From assembly GCA_015069015.1 (NCBI GenBank), contig SVJK01000012.1:1-43608 (forward strand): a DNA stretch of 43,608 nucleotides. The letters run 5' to 3'. The notes under the pieces were generated by a model. It was not told the DNA's origin and did no database searches. It worked only from the letters and a program-made list of their open reading frames with translations. Below are positions 23,463 to 30,836 of this stretch, in pieces. Made by a program: the position numbers and the translations under genes. The stretch comes from Oscillospiraceae bacterium. Its GTDB lineage: Bacteria > Bacillota > Clostridia > UMGS1810. The first letter of the stretch is position 1; the number at the start of each line of letters is the position of its first letter.

Positions 23463-24812
23463 TCATAATCCCGGGCCTGTCATTTTCTCTGACCAACCGC
23501 ATTTTTCGTATTCACCGTATGCCGGCAATGCTTTTCTCGCTACATGTGCACAGTAAATTCGTTGCATTTCCATATCTCCCATTACTTTTTTATCATAAGC
23601 ACAAGCTCCGGCATATATCATTTCACGAAAACCACATTGCAATGTATTCCAGGTAGTAATGATTACACCATATAATCCGTTAGAGAGAACCGTTTCTATT
23701 GCTTCGTGTATATTGGATATTTGATACCATGGACAACAAAGGACATCAAAGCCATGTTTTTTTAATTCCTTTGATGTTTTCCAACTGCATTCAAATTCCC
23801 CATGATATTCCCAATCGGCAATAATGATTTTTTTATTAAGTTTTTCTAATAATGTTTCAGATACATCCTTATCCGAAAATGCTACATAACCTTTAAACTC
23901 ATCTGGTGAAAGCAACATATCATGCCACATAATCATTCTTCTGCCTTTAGATAAAAGGTCTGCACACACGGTATTGAGATATTCAGCAAGTTCTTCAGCA
24001 TTTTTAGTGTTATGAGCATAAGAATAAGCCTCATCGCAGCCAATATGGAAATACTTTCCTTCTCCGCATATATCAATTAATTCTTCTCTTACTTTTGACA
24101 ATAAAGAACGAACATCATCTCTTTTCAAATTCCATACCCAACCATAAGATTCAAACAAATATTCCATTTGCGGATTTTGATCCAGAACAACATGTTTTCC
24201 ATTAATTTCGCGACAAGCAGAAGCATGTCCGAGGTGATTGAACATCGGAATAATTTCCACTCCCAAAGCATTTGCTTCACTTACAATCTTTTTTATTTCT
24301 TCCTTACTGTAAGCAAACGGCCATGATAATTCTTTCATACAGTCATATTTCAGCATACCCCAAAATTCAAATATAATATGTGAATATTTTGCAATCGCAC
24401 AGGAACGTACACATTTTTTCAAAAAATCAAGCTTCGTTTCGGGGAATATGCATAAATGAACACATCTGAAAGCAATTGACGGATTTTCGGTTATACAGCA
24501 ATTTTCAATGTAAAAATATTCTTCATTTGCAGAGTATTTGATTTTTTCTAAAAATGTTAAAAAGCCACGCATTGTAGCAGAATAATCGCAACCTTCTATA
24601 TATACTCCATCATCAGTAACATTTATAACGAACTCTGCATTTCCACGATTTGATTCCTTATAATTTCCCATAGTAATACAGTTGCTCTTCAAGTTGCGTA
24701 TAATATTCCATTTTGCACCGTATGTATAATTTTGCATAAGCTCTTCTATTACAGAGTTATCAGCAATTAACGGCATGTTTATTGTTGGTGTAGTTTCTAA
24801 AATATAACTCAT
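23463..24812 (-). CDS. GH20-like beta-N-acetylhexosaminidase
   Basis: A 449-residue protein, no signal peptide, so acting on imported sugars. Residues about 55-110 resemble the GH20 N-terminal alpha/beta domain (VYIEGCDYSATMRGFLTFLE). The catalytic barrel starts at IAFRCVHLCIFPET and includes ALGVEIIPMFNHLGHASACRE (about 182-202), YFHIGCDEAYSYAHN (255-269) with the Asp260-Glu261 catalytic pair of GH20, and MIMWHDMLL. GH20 enzymes use substrate-assisted catalysis on terminal GlcNAc/GalNAc. ATG 24812 has AGAGGTG at a good distance. First gene of the cluster, driven by the promoter at 24847-24875. The end of the gene may be frameshifted (see 23345-23461). Confidence 0.78.
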   Translation of the reverse strand: MSYILETTPTINMPLIADNSVIEELMQNYTYGAKWNIIRNLKSNCITMGNYKESNRGNAEFVINVTDDGVYIEGCDYSATMRGFLTFLEKIKYSANEEYFYIENCCITENPSIAFRCVHLCIFPETKLDFLKKCVRSCAIAKYSHIIFEFWGMLKYDCMKELSWPFAYSKEEIKKIVSEANALGVEIIPMFNHLGHASACREINGKHVVLDQNPQMEYLFESYGWVWNLKRDDVRSLLSKVREELIDICGEGKYFHIGCDEAYSYAHNTKNAEELAEYLNTVCADLLSKGRRMIMWHDMLLSPDEFKGYVAFSDKDVSETLLEKLNKKIIIADWEYHGEFECSWKTSKELKKHGFDVLCCPWYQISNIHEAIETVLSNGLYGVIITTWNTLQCGFREMIYAGACAYDKKVMGDMEMQRIYCAHVARKALPAYGEYEKCGWSEKMTGPGL

Positions 24813-24846
24813 ATATAAATCACCTCTTTCTTTATAATATATAACT

Positions 24847-24875
24847 ATTTTATCGCATATTAATGTAATGCACAA
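24847..24875 (-). promoter_or_regulatory. Probable promoter of the leftward catabolic cluster
   Basis: Minus strand TTGTGC (24870-24875), 17-bp spacer, TAAAAT (24847-24852), about 35 bp before the GH20-like start codon. It is the only good promoter seen for the seven genes down to 18185. Confidence 0.5.
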
Positions 24876-24911
24876 CTGTTTGATTAACACAAAAAGTGGA
24901 CTTTTTATAAC

Positions 24912-24941
24912 TTGACTATTACCATGGATTTAAGATATAAT
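24912..24941 (+). promoter_or_regulatory. Promoter of the AraC regulator gene
   Basis: TTGACT (24912-24917), 18-bp spacer, TATAAT (24936-24941). The transcript would begin only about 15 bp before the start codon at 24963. Confidence 0.65.
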
Positions 24942-24962
24942 ACCATCATGGGAGTGATTTAT

Positions 24963-25730
24963 ATGTCTGTTATAAACGAGAATATTAGTATTAAAATCAG
25001 AGAAGTTCGTTTTATATCATGGGATATTGCATCTGTAAGCGTAGCAGCAAGACCATATCACGCATTGGCATTTCGCCTCTGCGGAAGTGCTTCGTTTTCA
25101 CACGAAAATCTGAATTTAAGCACAAATGTAGGGGATGTATTTTATATGCCGGCAAATTGCTCTTATAAAGCGACATATCAGAAAAAAAACGAAATATTGG
25201 TCATACATTTTGAATCTGACCTAATTTCAAAAATGGAAAATTATCAATTAAATGATTCTCATATAATATCAATACTTTTTCATAGACTTTATGATATCTG
25301 GAATAAAAAAGAAGACGGATATTATTATTCTGCGTTGTCTGTGATGTGCGAAATTTTAGAAAATATATCGGTTCAGCAATCTTCTTCTTTGCGTAGCGAA
25401 ACAATGAAAGCATTTGAAGATGCTGTTGAATATATGGAAAAAAACTATACATCCAACGAATGTTCAGTAAAAGAAATGGTTGCAAAAGCACATATGAGCA
25501 ATACATATTTTCGTAAGCTTTTTTTAAACAAGTTCAGCATGACTCCAACCAAGTATTTAGTATCAAAGCGTTTGATCCATGCTGAAAAACTCCTTTCGAC
25601 AGGAAAATACTCTATAAAGGAAGTGGCTGAAATGTCGGGATTTTGTGATGTCAAATATTTCAGTCGTGTTGTAAAAAAAGAATATGGAGTTCCACCATCT
25701 AAATTATATTGTCATATCACAAAAAACTGA
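24963..25730 (+). CDS. AraC-family regulator of the catabolic cluster
   Basis: A 255-residue regulator. A cupin-like N-terminal part (about 25-85: PYHALAFRLCGSASFSHENL, VGDVFYMPANCSYKATY) precedes a two-HTH AraC domain (about 155-255: YTSNECSVKEMVAKAHMSNT, FRKLFLNKFSMTPTKYL, YSIKEVAEMSGFCDVKYFSR, GVPPSK). ATG 24963 lies 8 bases after GGAG; the frame extends upstream but only across its promoter. It is divergent from the GH20-led cluster and lies inside the same pair of direct repeats, so it travels with the genes it most likely activates. Confidence 0.9.
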   Translation: MSVINENISIKIREVRFISWDIASVSVAARPYHALAFRLCGSASFSHENLNLSTNVGDVFYMPANCSYKATYQKKNEILVIHFESDLISKMENYQLNDSHIISILFHRLYDIWNKKEDGYYYSALSVMCEILENISVQQSSSLRSETMKAFEDAVEYMEKNYTSNECSVKEMVAKAHMSNTYFRKLFLNKFSMTPTKYLVSKRLIHAEKLLSTGKYSIKEVAEMSGFCDVKYFSRVVKKEYGVPPSKLYCHITKN

Positions 25731-25866
25731 TATGTCCGGAACTGTAACAAGCAGGGAAAATGTATATCAATTTCCTGAATATTTAGGATATCCTAAGACC
25801 ATAAAACGTGACGATGTAGACATTGCCCCCACAATCGGTTCGTCGGGAACCGCCGAACCCTACGAA
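25731..25866. other. Spacer after the AraC gene, possible coding remnant
   Basis: One frame stays open from ATG 25732 with a protein-like stretch (SRENVYQFPEYLGYPKTIKR) and then runs into the terminator hairpin at 25867. There is no SD before it. It may be the tail of a lost gene; I would not call it a gene. Confidence 0.25.
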
Positions 25867-25934
25867 AAAAGGCAGAAACGAAATCAATCGTTTCTGCCTT
25901 TTGAATATTAGCCTATGTTATCTGTTTAATGATC
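25867..25934. repeat. Right copy of the ~68-bp direct repeat containing a terminator hairpin
   Basis: Same order as at 18112-18180: AAAAGGCAGAAACG, a short loop, CGTTTCTGCCTTTT, then the AGCCTATGTTATCTGTTTAA block and TGATCT. Here it terminates the AraC gene on the plus strand and overlaps the stop codon of the broken small gene on the minus strand. Confidence 0.85.
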
Positions 25935-26071
25935 TTCGATACATTCAATAGCATTTTGAAGTACGTCTATCTGGTTCAGTACCTCACGTTCTTTAACAAG
26001 TGTTATATCATATTTCAAGCAATCATTTCCGGTTTTAAACGCTATTATTTACCGAGTTTATCTTCCTTCAT
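25926..26071 (-). pseudogene. Broken small gene with intact start signals
   Basis: On the minus strand TATAAT (26093-26098), GAGGTG and ATG 26071 introduce MKEDKLGK followed at once by two stops. Shifting the frame at that point gives 40 more clean residues ending …LVKEREVLNQIDVLQNAIEC, IEDH and TAA at 25926, beside the terminator. The length (146 nt) is not a multiple of three, as expected of a frameshifted gene of about 48 codons. Family not recognised; the C-terminal helix is coiled-coil-like. Confidence 0.4.
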
Positions 26072-26105
26072 CCGAAATCACCTCAAAGCAGATTATACCA
26101 TACAT

Positions 26106-26262
26106 TTGCACGTAGTGCAACATCGTTATTGCGAAGCAATACATCATTTGCAGAAGGCAATATCATTTACGACAAAGGAGTAACATCATTTTGTGTCCGT
26201 TGAAGAGAAATGAGGTTGACCGCAAACGGTCAAATGATGTATTCGCTACGTTCAAAATGATG
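26106..26262. repeat. Second stem-loop array, separator CATCAT/ATGATG
   Basis: Hairpins TTGCAC-GTA-GTGCAA (26106-26120), TATTGC-GAA-GCAATA (26127-26141), TTGC/GCAA (26148-26160), TTAC/GTAA (26167-26183), TTGACCG-CAAA-CGGTCAA (26216-26233) and a degraded one to 26256. Separators are CATCG/CATCAT/TATCAT on the left and ATGATG (234-239 and 257-262 past 26000) on the right, so the orientation flips in the middle as in the array at 111-323. Between the two halves lies AAAGGAG (26175-26180) but no intact gene. The right end joins the tRNA-tail tandem repeat at 26268. Confidence 0.7.
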
Positions 26263-26267
26263 TTGTG

Positions 26268-27049
26268 CCCTACGGGATTCGAACACCCCAAGAGTACTTC
26301 CTCGCTTCGCTCAGGGCGCCCATGCGCACCCAAGGCTTGCTTTTATTATAAATTTGTTTAACATAGTACTTTTTTCAGGATTGTGCAGTGCCATGGATTC
26401 TCATTCCCGTATGGGAACAAAAAAATAACTCCCGCTTTTGCGAGAGTTATTTTTCTTATGACCCCTACGGGATTCGAGCACCCCAAGAGTACTTCCTCGC
26501 TTCGCTCAGGGCGCCCATGCGCACCCAAAGCTTACTTTTATTATAAATTTGTTTAACATAGTACCTTTTTTCAGGGTTGTGCAGTGCCATGGATTCTCAT
26601 TCCCATATGGGAACAAAAAAAATAACTCCCGCTTTTGCGAGAGTTATTTTCTTATGACCCCTACGGGATTCGAGCACCCCAAGAGTACTTCCTCGCTTCG
26701 CTCAGGGCGCCCATGCGCACCCAAAGCTTACTTTTATTATAAATTTGTTTAACATAGTACCTTTTTTCAGGGTTGTGCAGTGCCATGGATTCTCATTCCC
26801 GTATGGGAACAAAAAAAATAACTCCCACCTCTGCGAGAGTTATTTTCTTATGACCCCTACGGGATTCGAGCACCCCAAGAGTACTTCCTCGCTTCGCTCA
26901 GGGCGCCCATGCGCACCCAAGGCTTACTTTTATTATAAATTTGTTTAACATAGTACTTTTTTCAGGGTTGTGCAGTGCCATGGATTCTCATTCCCGTATG
27001 GGAACAAAAAAATAACTCCCGCTTTTGCGAGAGTTATTTTTCTTATGAC
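26268..27049 (-). repeat. Four tandem 195/196-bp units, each ending in a tRNA-Glu 3' end
   Basis: The sequence CCCTACGGGATTCGA recurs at 26268, 26463, 26659, 26855 and, inside the intact tRNA-Glu, at 27050 (spacings 195, 196, 196, 195). Read on the minus strand, each unit contains the tRNA 3' end, a terminator (AATAACTCTCGC/GCGGGAGTTATT), a second hairpin (TTCCC-ATAC-GGGAA), an AT-rich stretch with TATAAT, a GC-rich foldable block (GGGTGC-GCATGG-GCGCCC, then GAGCGAAGCGAGG) and again a tRNA 3' end. Units differ by only a few bases. The copied tRNA part is about 20 bp (from the T-loop TCGAA to the discriminator); the 5' half of the tRNA is not copied. Confidence 0.9.
27008..27041 (-). terminator. 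Terminator of tRNA-Glu
   Basis: AAATAACTCTCGC and GCGGGAGTTATTT form the stem with loop AAAA and a T run on the minus strand. Copies recur in each tandem unit to the left. Confidence 0.85.
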
Positions 27050-27117
27050 CCCTACGGGATTCGAACCCATGTTATCGCCGTGAAAGGGCGGTGTCTTAAC
27101 CACTTGACCAAGGGGCC
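27046..27117 (-). tRNA. tRNA-Glu (anticodon UUC)
   Basis: Seventy-two bases fold as a complete cloverleaf: acceptor GGCCCCT/AGGGGTC (one G-T pair), D-arm with GGTCAAGTGGTTAAGACA, anticodon stem CCGCC/GGCGG with loop CTTTCAC (anticodon TTC), T-arm ATGGG-TTCGAAT-CCCGT. CCA is not encoded. It has a perfect promoter upstream and a terminator directly behind it. Its 3' end has been copied four times to the left (26268-27049). Confidence 0.95.
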
Positions 27118-27139
27118 TTATCGTCAATCAACGTATGCT

Positions 27140-27168
27140 ATTATATCATATGGTTTTTGGTTTGTCAA
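27140..27168 (-). promoter_or_regulatory. Consensus sigma-A promoter of tRNA-Glu
   Basis: Minus strand TTGACA (27163-27168), 17-bp spacer, TATAAT (27140-27145), an exact consensus 23 bp before the tRNA. Confidence 0.85.
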
Positions 27169-27278
27169 CACTTTTTTAAGTATTTTTTAAAAAAATTTGC
27201 ACATAATTTAAGAAACATAAATGAGATTTTTGAGAATAAAACACAAAAAGCAAAGCTTAAAAAATATAAAAAAAAGAC

Positions 27279-27307
27279 TTGTTTTTATGCCTTATTTGTG
27301 GTATATT
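27279..27307 (+). promoter_or_regulatory. Probable promoter of the PrsA-like gene
   Basis: TTGTTT (27279-27284), 17-bp spacer, TATATT (27302-27307), about 75 bp before the start codon. Confidence 0.5.
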
Positions 27308-27385
27308 ATTTTATATGTGCAATGCGGTATTTTTTATTAGATAAAAAAATATTCGTTTCTACTATTAAAGGAAGGCGTGAAAAAC

Positions 27386-28441
27386 ATGAAAAAAATTACA
27401 AAAATTATGGCACTTGTGCTCACATTCAGTTTCACACTGATGTGTTTTGCAGGATGCGGTCTTATCAAGGACATGGATGAATTAAAAGCACTGGAAGAAT
27501 CCAAGAAATATGAAGCAGAACAGAAAGCACAGATGGAATCTGTGGTTCTCAAAATTGCAGATAATATTGAAGTAAACGGTGCATACTATGGTTGGTTCTT
27601 CAACACCGCATATAATGCTGCATACAGCCAAGCAAGTCAGGCACTTTCAGCAGACAGTTCTGCTGCAAGTGATGCAACACCGGAAGTTGATATGGATGCA
27701 ATCAAGGCAGATGTTCAAAAGCAGATTGTAGACATCAAAATGGCTTACAAAAAAGCAGTTGAAGCAGGAATTGAACTTACAAAAGAAGATGAAGAAGCAA
27801 TTGCAGAAAATGTGAAAAACATCAAAACACAGGTTGCTCAGGGAACAGCACAGATGGGAATTTCCTATGAAGACTATCTGATGCTTATGGGTACAGATTC
27901 TGAGACAGTAAACCAGATTGTTAAAGAAGAATATATAGGAAATCTCTACCTCGCATCTTTGGTTTCTGACAGCTATGTCAGTGCAAAACACATTCTTGTA
28001 AAATTTGGCGATGAAGACCGTACCAAAGAAGAAGCAGAAAAGATTGCAAACGAAATCAAAGCAAAACTTGACTCCGGCGACGACTTTGACAAACTTATGG
28101 AAGAAAAGAGTGAAGACGGAAGAGACGCATCAGGAAAACTTGCATCTCCCAATGGCTACACATTCTCAACCGGAGAAATGGTTCCCGAATTTGAAGCAAA
28201 AGCATTTGCAATGAAAGACGGCGAAATCAGTGAACCTGTCCTTGTAGAGTCCGAAGGCTATAATGGTTTCCACATCATTAAAAAAGTTCCCACAAGTGTC
28301 ACAGGTGTAGCATCTGCACTTTCTTCATCACAAAATACAGAAGTATTTACAAAAATCAATGCAGAAAGAGAAGCACTCGCTAAGGATGTAAAAGTTGAAG
28401 AAACAGATAAAATTAACTTCTACACAGAAACAATGAAATAA
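27386..28441 (+). CDS. PrsA-like foldase lipoprotein with PpiC (parvulin) domain
   Basis: A 351-residue lipoprotein exported and anchored outside the membrane, where it helps fold secreted proteins. Signal peptide with lipobox FAGC (21-24, lipidated Cys24). A helical chaperone-like region follows (SurA_N-like, about 30-190), then the parvulin peptidyl-prolyl isomerase domain (about 198-300: SAKHILVKFG, FDKLMEEKSEDG, GYTFSTGEMVPEFEAKAF, GFHIIKK). ATG 27386 is chosen over GTG 27377 because AAAGGAAGG ends 10 bases upstream. It stands alone between its own promoter and a terminator. Confidence 0.9.
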   Translation: MKKITKIMALVLTFSFTLMCFAGCGLIKDMDELKALEESKKYEAEQKAQMESVVLKIADNIEVNGAYYGWFFNTAYNAAYSQASQALSADSSAASDATPEVDMDAIKADVQKQIVDIKMAYKKAVEAGIELTKEDEEAIAENVKNIKTQVAQGTAQMGISYEDYLMLMGTDSETVNQIVKEEYIGNLYLASLVSDSYVSAKHILVKFGDEDRTKEEAEKIANEIKAKLDSGDDFDKLMEEKSEDGRDASGKLASPNGYTFSTGEMVPEFEAKAFAMKDGEISEPVLVESEGYNGFHIIKKVPTSVTGVASALSSSQNTEVFTKINAEREALAKDVKVEETDKINFYTETMK

Positions 28442-28455
28442 TTAAGTTCCAAATG

Positions 28456-28486
28456 AAAGGGCATTCCCAAAAGGATGCCCTTTTTG
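28456..28486 (+). terminator. Rho-independent terminator
   Basis: AAAGGGCAT (28456-28464) pairs with ATGCCCTTT (28475-28483), followed by Ts. It lies between the converging PrsA-like and spoVG genes. Confidence 0.85.
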
Positions 28487-28491
28487 CTTGT

Positions 28492-28764
28492 TTAAAAACT
28501 ATTTTCCTCAACAAGTGTTGAATGGTACTTTTCTAAGATTCTTTCTTGCATAAGTTCTCTCATATCCATATTGATGGGATGGGCAATATCCTTATATTCG
28601 CCCTCAGGTGTTTTTCTTGATGGCATTGCTATAAAGAGTTTGTCCTGACCGTCAATAATTTTTATGTCGTGTACCACAAAAGCATTGTCAAAAGTTACGG
28701 AAACAACCGCTTTCATTTTCTCTTCCTGATGCATTTGTCTTATGCGAATATCTGTTATATCCAA
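28492..28764 (-). CDS. spoVG: SpoVG family RNA/DNA-binding regulator
   Basis: A 90-residue SpoVG protein, a conserved Firmicute nucleic-acid-binding regulator that affects septation, sporulation and surface genes. The whole family pattern is visible: MDITDIRIR at the start, [19 protein letters not shown] (about 22-40), [20 protein letters not shown] (44-63) and the C-terminal LEKYHSTL. The start codon is TTG 28764 with GGAGG 7 bases upstream; no ATG fits. Divergent from murC with about 170 bp between. Confidence 0.96.
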   Translation of the reverse strand: MDITDIRIRQMHQEEKMKAVVSVTFDNAFVVHDIKIIDGQDKLFIAMPSRKTPEGEYKDIAHPINMDMRELMQERILEKYHSTLVEENSF

Positions 28765-28933
28765 TGTAATACCTCCGTTAATTGATTGTTGTAAACTGCT
28801 GATTTTATTTTGCTCTCATTTTTAATTATAATACACATAAAAGAAAACAAATTTTGTGTAATATTAATGTTTATTTTTGATGACCAATAGTGTATAATGT
28901 ATAAAGAGTTACATGACTGGAGTTGTATGAATT

Positions 28934-30277
28934 TTGAAAAATTTAACATATGTACATTTTATAGGAATCGGCGGCATCAGTATGAGTGCCATTGCAAAGG
29001 TTTTGCTCCATAATGGTGTCAGGGTGAGTGGATCAGACTCAGGCGAAGGCAAAGCAACTGAAGAACTCAAATCTCTGGGGGCGACAGTTTTTTGCGGACA
29101 CAGCGAAGATAACATCAAAAATCCTGACCTTGTGGTCTATACCGCCGCAATAAAAGATGACAATCCCGAACTTAAAAAAGCAAGGGATATGGGAATTAAA
29201 ACAGTTGCACGCTCCAAGATGCTTGGAACAATTATGAAAGAATATAAAAAGGCGATAAGTGTGGCGGGAACTCACGGTAAAACCACCACCACATCAATGA
29301 TGACCTATGTTCTTATGAAAGCAAATCTTGATCCCACGGTTATGGTTGGCGGAGAACTCGACATCATAGATGGCAATTTTAAAATAGGAGACAGTGAGTA
29401 TTTTCTCACAGAATCCTGTGAATATTGCAGGTCGTTTTTAGACTTTTTCCCGACAGTTGGCATAATCCTGAATGTGGAAGAGGATCACCTTGATTATTAT
29501 CGTGATCTTGATGACATAAAAGACGCTTTTACAGATTTTGCAAATCTGATTCCAAAAGACGGTGTTCTTGTGGCACTTGCTGACAGTCAGAATGTTTCCG
29601 ATTGCATAAAAAACACAAAGGTAACCCCCATAACATATGGGTTTGAAAAAGGTGACTACAGAGCAAAAAATATAACCTTTGATGACTTTGGATATCCCAC
29701 ATTTGATATATATAAAAATGATGAAAAAGTTGAAACTCTCACTCTTTCAGTTGTCGGCAGACATAATGTTTTAAATGCCACAGGCGTTTATGCAGCATCC
29801 ATTGCCATGGGAATATCAAAAGATGCCATAAAAGAGGGGATAGAAGCCTTTTCGGGTACAAAGAGACGTTTTGAGAAAAAAGGAAAATGCAATGGTGCAC
29901 TCATAATTGATGACTATGCTCATCATCCCACAGAAATTGCTGCAACCTTTGACAGCGTGAAAAAAATAAAGCACAACACAGTGTGGTGCGTTTTTCAGCC
30001 TCATACCTACACCCGTACGAAAGCACTTTTTGATGATTTTTCAAAAGTTCTTTCAAAAGTTGACAGAATGATTTTAACAGATATTTATGCTGCAAGAGAA
30101 AAGGATACAGGAGAGGTAAGTTCAAAAATGCTTTCCGATTCCATAGACGGCAGTATATATATCAAAGATTTTTCTGAAATTGCAGATTTTCTCAAAAAAA
30201 ATGCATCCAAAGGTGATATAATAATCACCATGGGTGCAGGAAATGTAGTAGATATATGTGATATGATAAAAGAATAA
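28934..30277 (+). CDS. murC: UDP-N-acetylmuramate--L-alanine ligase MurC
   Basis: A 447-residue cytoplasmic ATP-dependent ligase that adds L-alanine to UDP-MurNAc in peptidoglycan synthesis. The N-terminal HFIGIGGISMSAIAK (8-22) binds the UDP-sugar, GTHGKTTTT (112-120, Lys116) is the Mur ligase P-loop, and DDYAHHPTEIAAT lies in the C-terminal domain with ADP contacts. Normal length. The start is TTG 28934, with GGAG about 11 bases upstream; an ATG at 28928 is out of frame. Essential gene; its promoter probably includes TATAAT near 28892. Confidence 0.95.
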   Translation: MKNLTYVHFIGIGGISMSAIAKVLLHNGVRVSGSDSGEGKATEELKSLGATVFCGHSEDNIKNPDLVVYTAAIKDDNPELKKARDMGIKTVARSKMLGTIMKEYKKAISVAGTHGKTTTTSMMTYVLMKANLDPTVMVGGELDIIDGNFKIGDSEYFLTESCEYCRSFLDFFPTVGIILNVEEDHLDYYRDLDDIKDAFTDFANLIPKDGVLVALADSQNVSDCIKNTKVTPITYGFEKGDYRAKNITFDDFGYPTFDIYKNDEKVETLTLSVVGRHNVLNATGVYAASIAMGISKDAIKEGIEAFSGTKRRFEKKGKCNGALIIDDYAHHPTEIAATFDSVKKIKHNTVWCVFQPHTYTRTKALFDDFSKVLSKVDRMILTDIYAAREKDTGEVSSKMLSDSIDGSIYIKDFSEIADFLKKNASKGDIIITMGAGNVVDICDMIKE

Positions 30278-30321
30278 AAAGGTAGTGCAAAAATTCATTT
30301 GATTTTTTGCACTACCTTTTT
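30276..30321. terminator. Strong bidirectional terminator
   Basis: AAAAAGGTAGTGCAAAAA and TTTTTGCACTACCTTTTT form an unbroken stem between converging murC and the secreted-protein gene, with A and T runs on both sides. Confidence 0.9.
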
Positions 30322-30329
30322 ACATTTAG

Positions 30330-30812
30330 TTATCTTTTAACCGAATATGACCCGCAAATCATAATAATACCGTCAGATGTCATCTTGATTCCTCTGCCGT
30401 CATCAACAGGGATAATCAAAAGATGGTTAGACGGAGCATCAACACCGTCTGGAAGGTCATAACCCAAAGTTACGTCAGCAATTCCGCCCTTTTTCGTTGC
30501 AACAATTTTTCCGCTTCCCATTCTGAGAATCATCTGACAGCTTCTGTCACCTATGATTGTCTGACCTTTTGATACATTGACAACATTAAAATATGTTCCA
30601 CCTTCAACAGTCACATTTTGTGACCCGGCTGAAGAATTTGCAACAGATGAATCGACATAACTCTTCATCTGAGGAATTAAAACATCTTCAACATAGGAAA
30701 GTGTAATGAGTGGGTCATCTGAACCACCCGGTTCTGCATAAACCGGAGTTATGCAAATAACCAGGGCGAGAACAAATATCACCGTAATTGCTTTTGAGAA
30801 TAAATTTTTCAT
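30330..30812 (-). CDS. Small secreted protein of unknown function
   Basis: A 160-residue protein with a clear signal peptide (MKNLFSKAITVIFVLALVIC, cleaved after VYA about residue 26). The mature part has an acidic start, a helix (YVEDVLIPQMKSYVDSSV), and a beta-rich C-terminal domain (VEGGTYFNVVNVSKGQTIIG, GSGKIVATKKGGIADVTLG, NHLLIIPVDDGRGIKM). I associate such proteins with Clostridia but cannot give a function. ATG 30812 has AAAGGTGG upstream; a TTG further up lacks an SD. It follows mazF by 24 bp and may be read from the mazEF promoter. Confidence 0.7.
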   Translation of the reverse strand: MKNLFSKAITVIFVLALVICITPVYAEPGGSDDPLITLSYVEDVLIPQMKSYVDSSVANSSAGSQNVTVEGGTYFNVVNVSKGQTIIGDRSCQMILRMGSGKIVATKKGGIADVTLGYDLPDGVDAPSNHLLIIPVDDGRGIKMTSDGIIMICGSYSVKR

Positions 30813-30836
30813 TAGTATACCACCTTTTGTCAAATT

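Noticed and set aside
25684-25911. 75-codon open frame overlapping the AraC 3' end
   Set aside because: It runs into a terminator hairpin, has no SD and overlaps a confident gene; at most its last part is a remnant.
26268-27049. CRISPR-like or protein-coding interpretation of the tandem units (repeated 67-codon frames on the plus strand)
   Set aside because: The period of 195/196 bp is far too long for CRISPR and there are no unique spacers. The repeated open frames are antisense to the tRNA tail and terminators, lack SD sites and exist only because the DNA is repeated.
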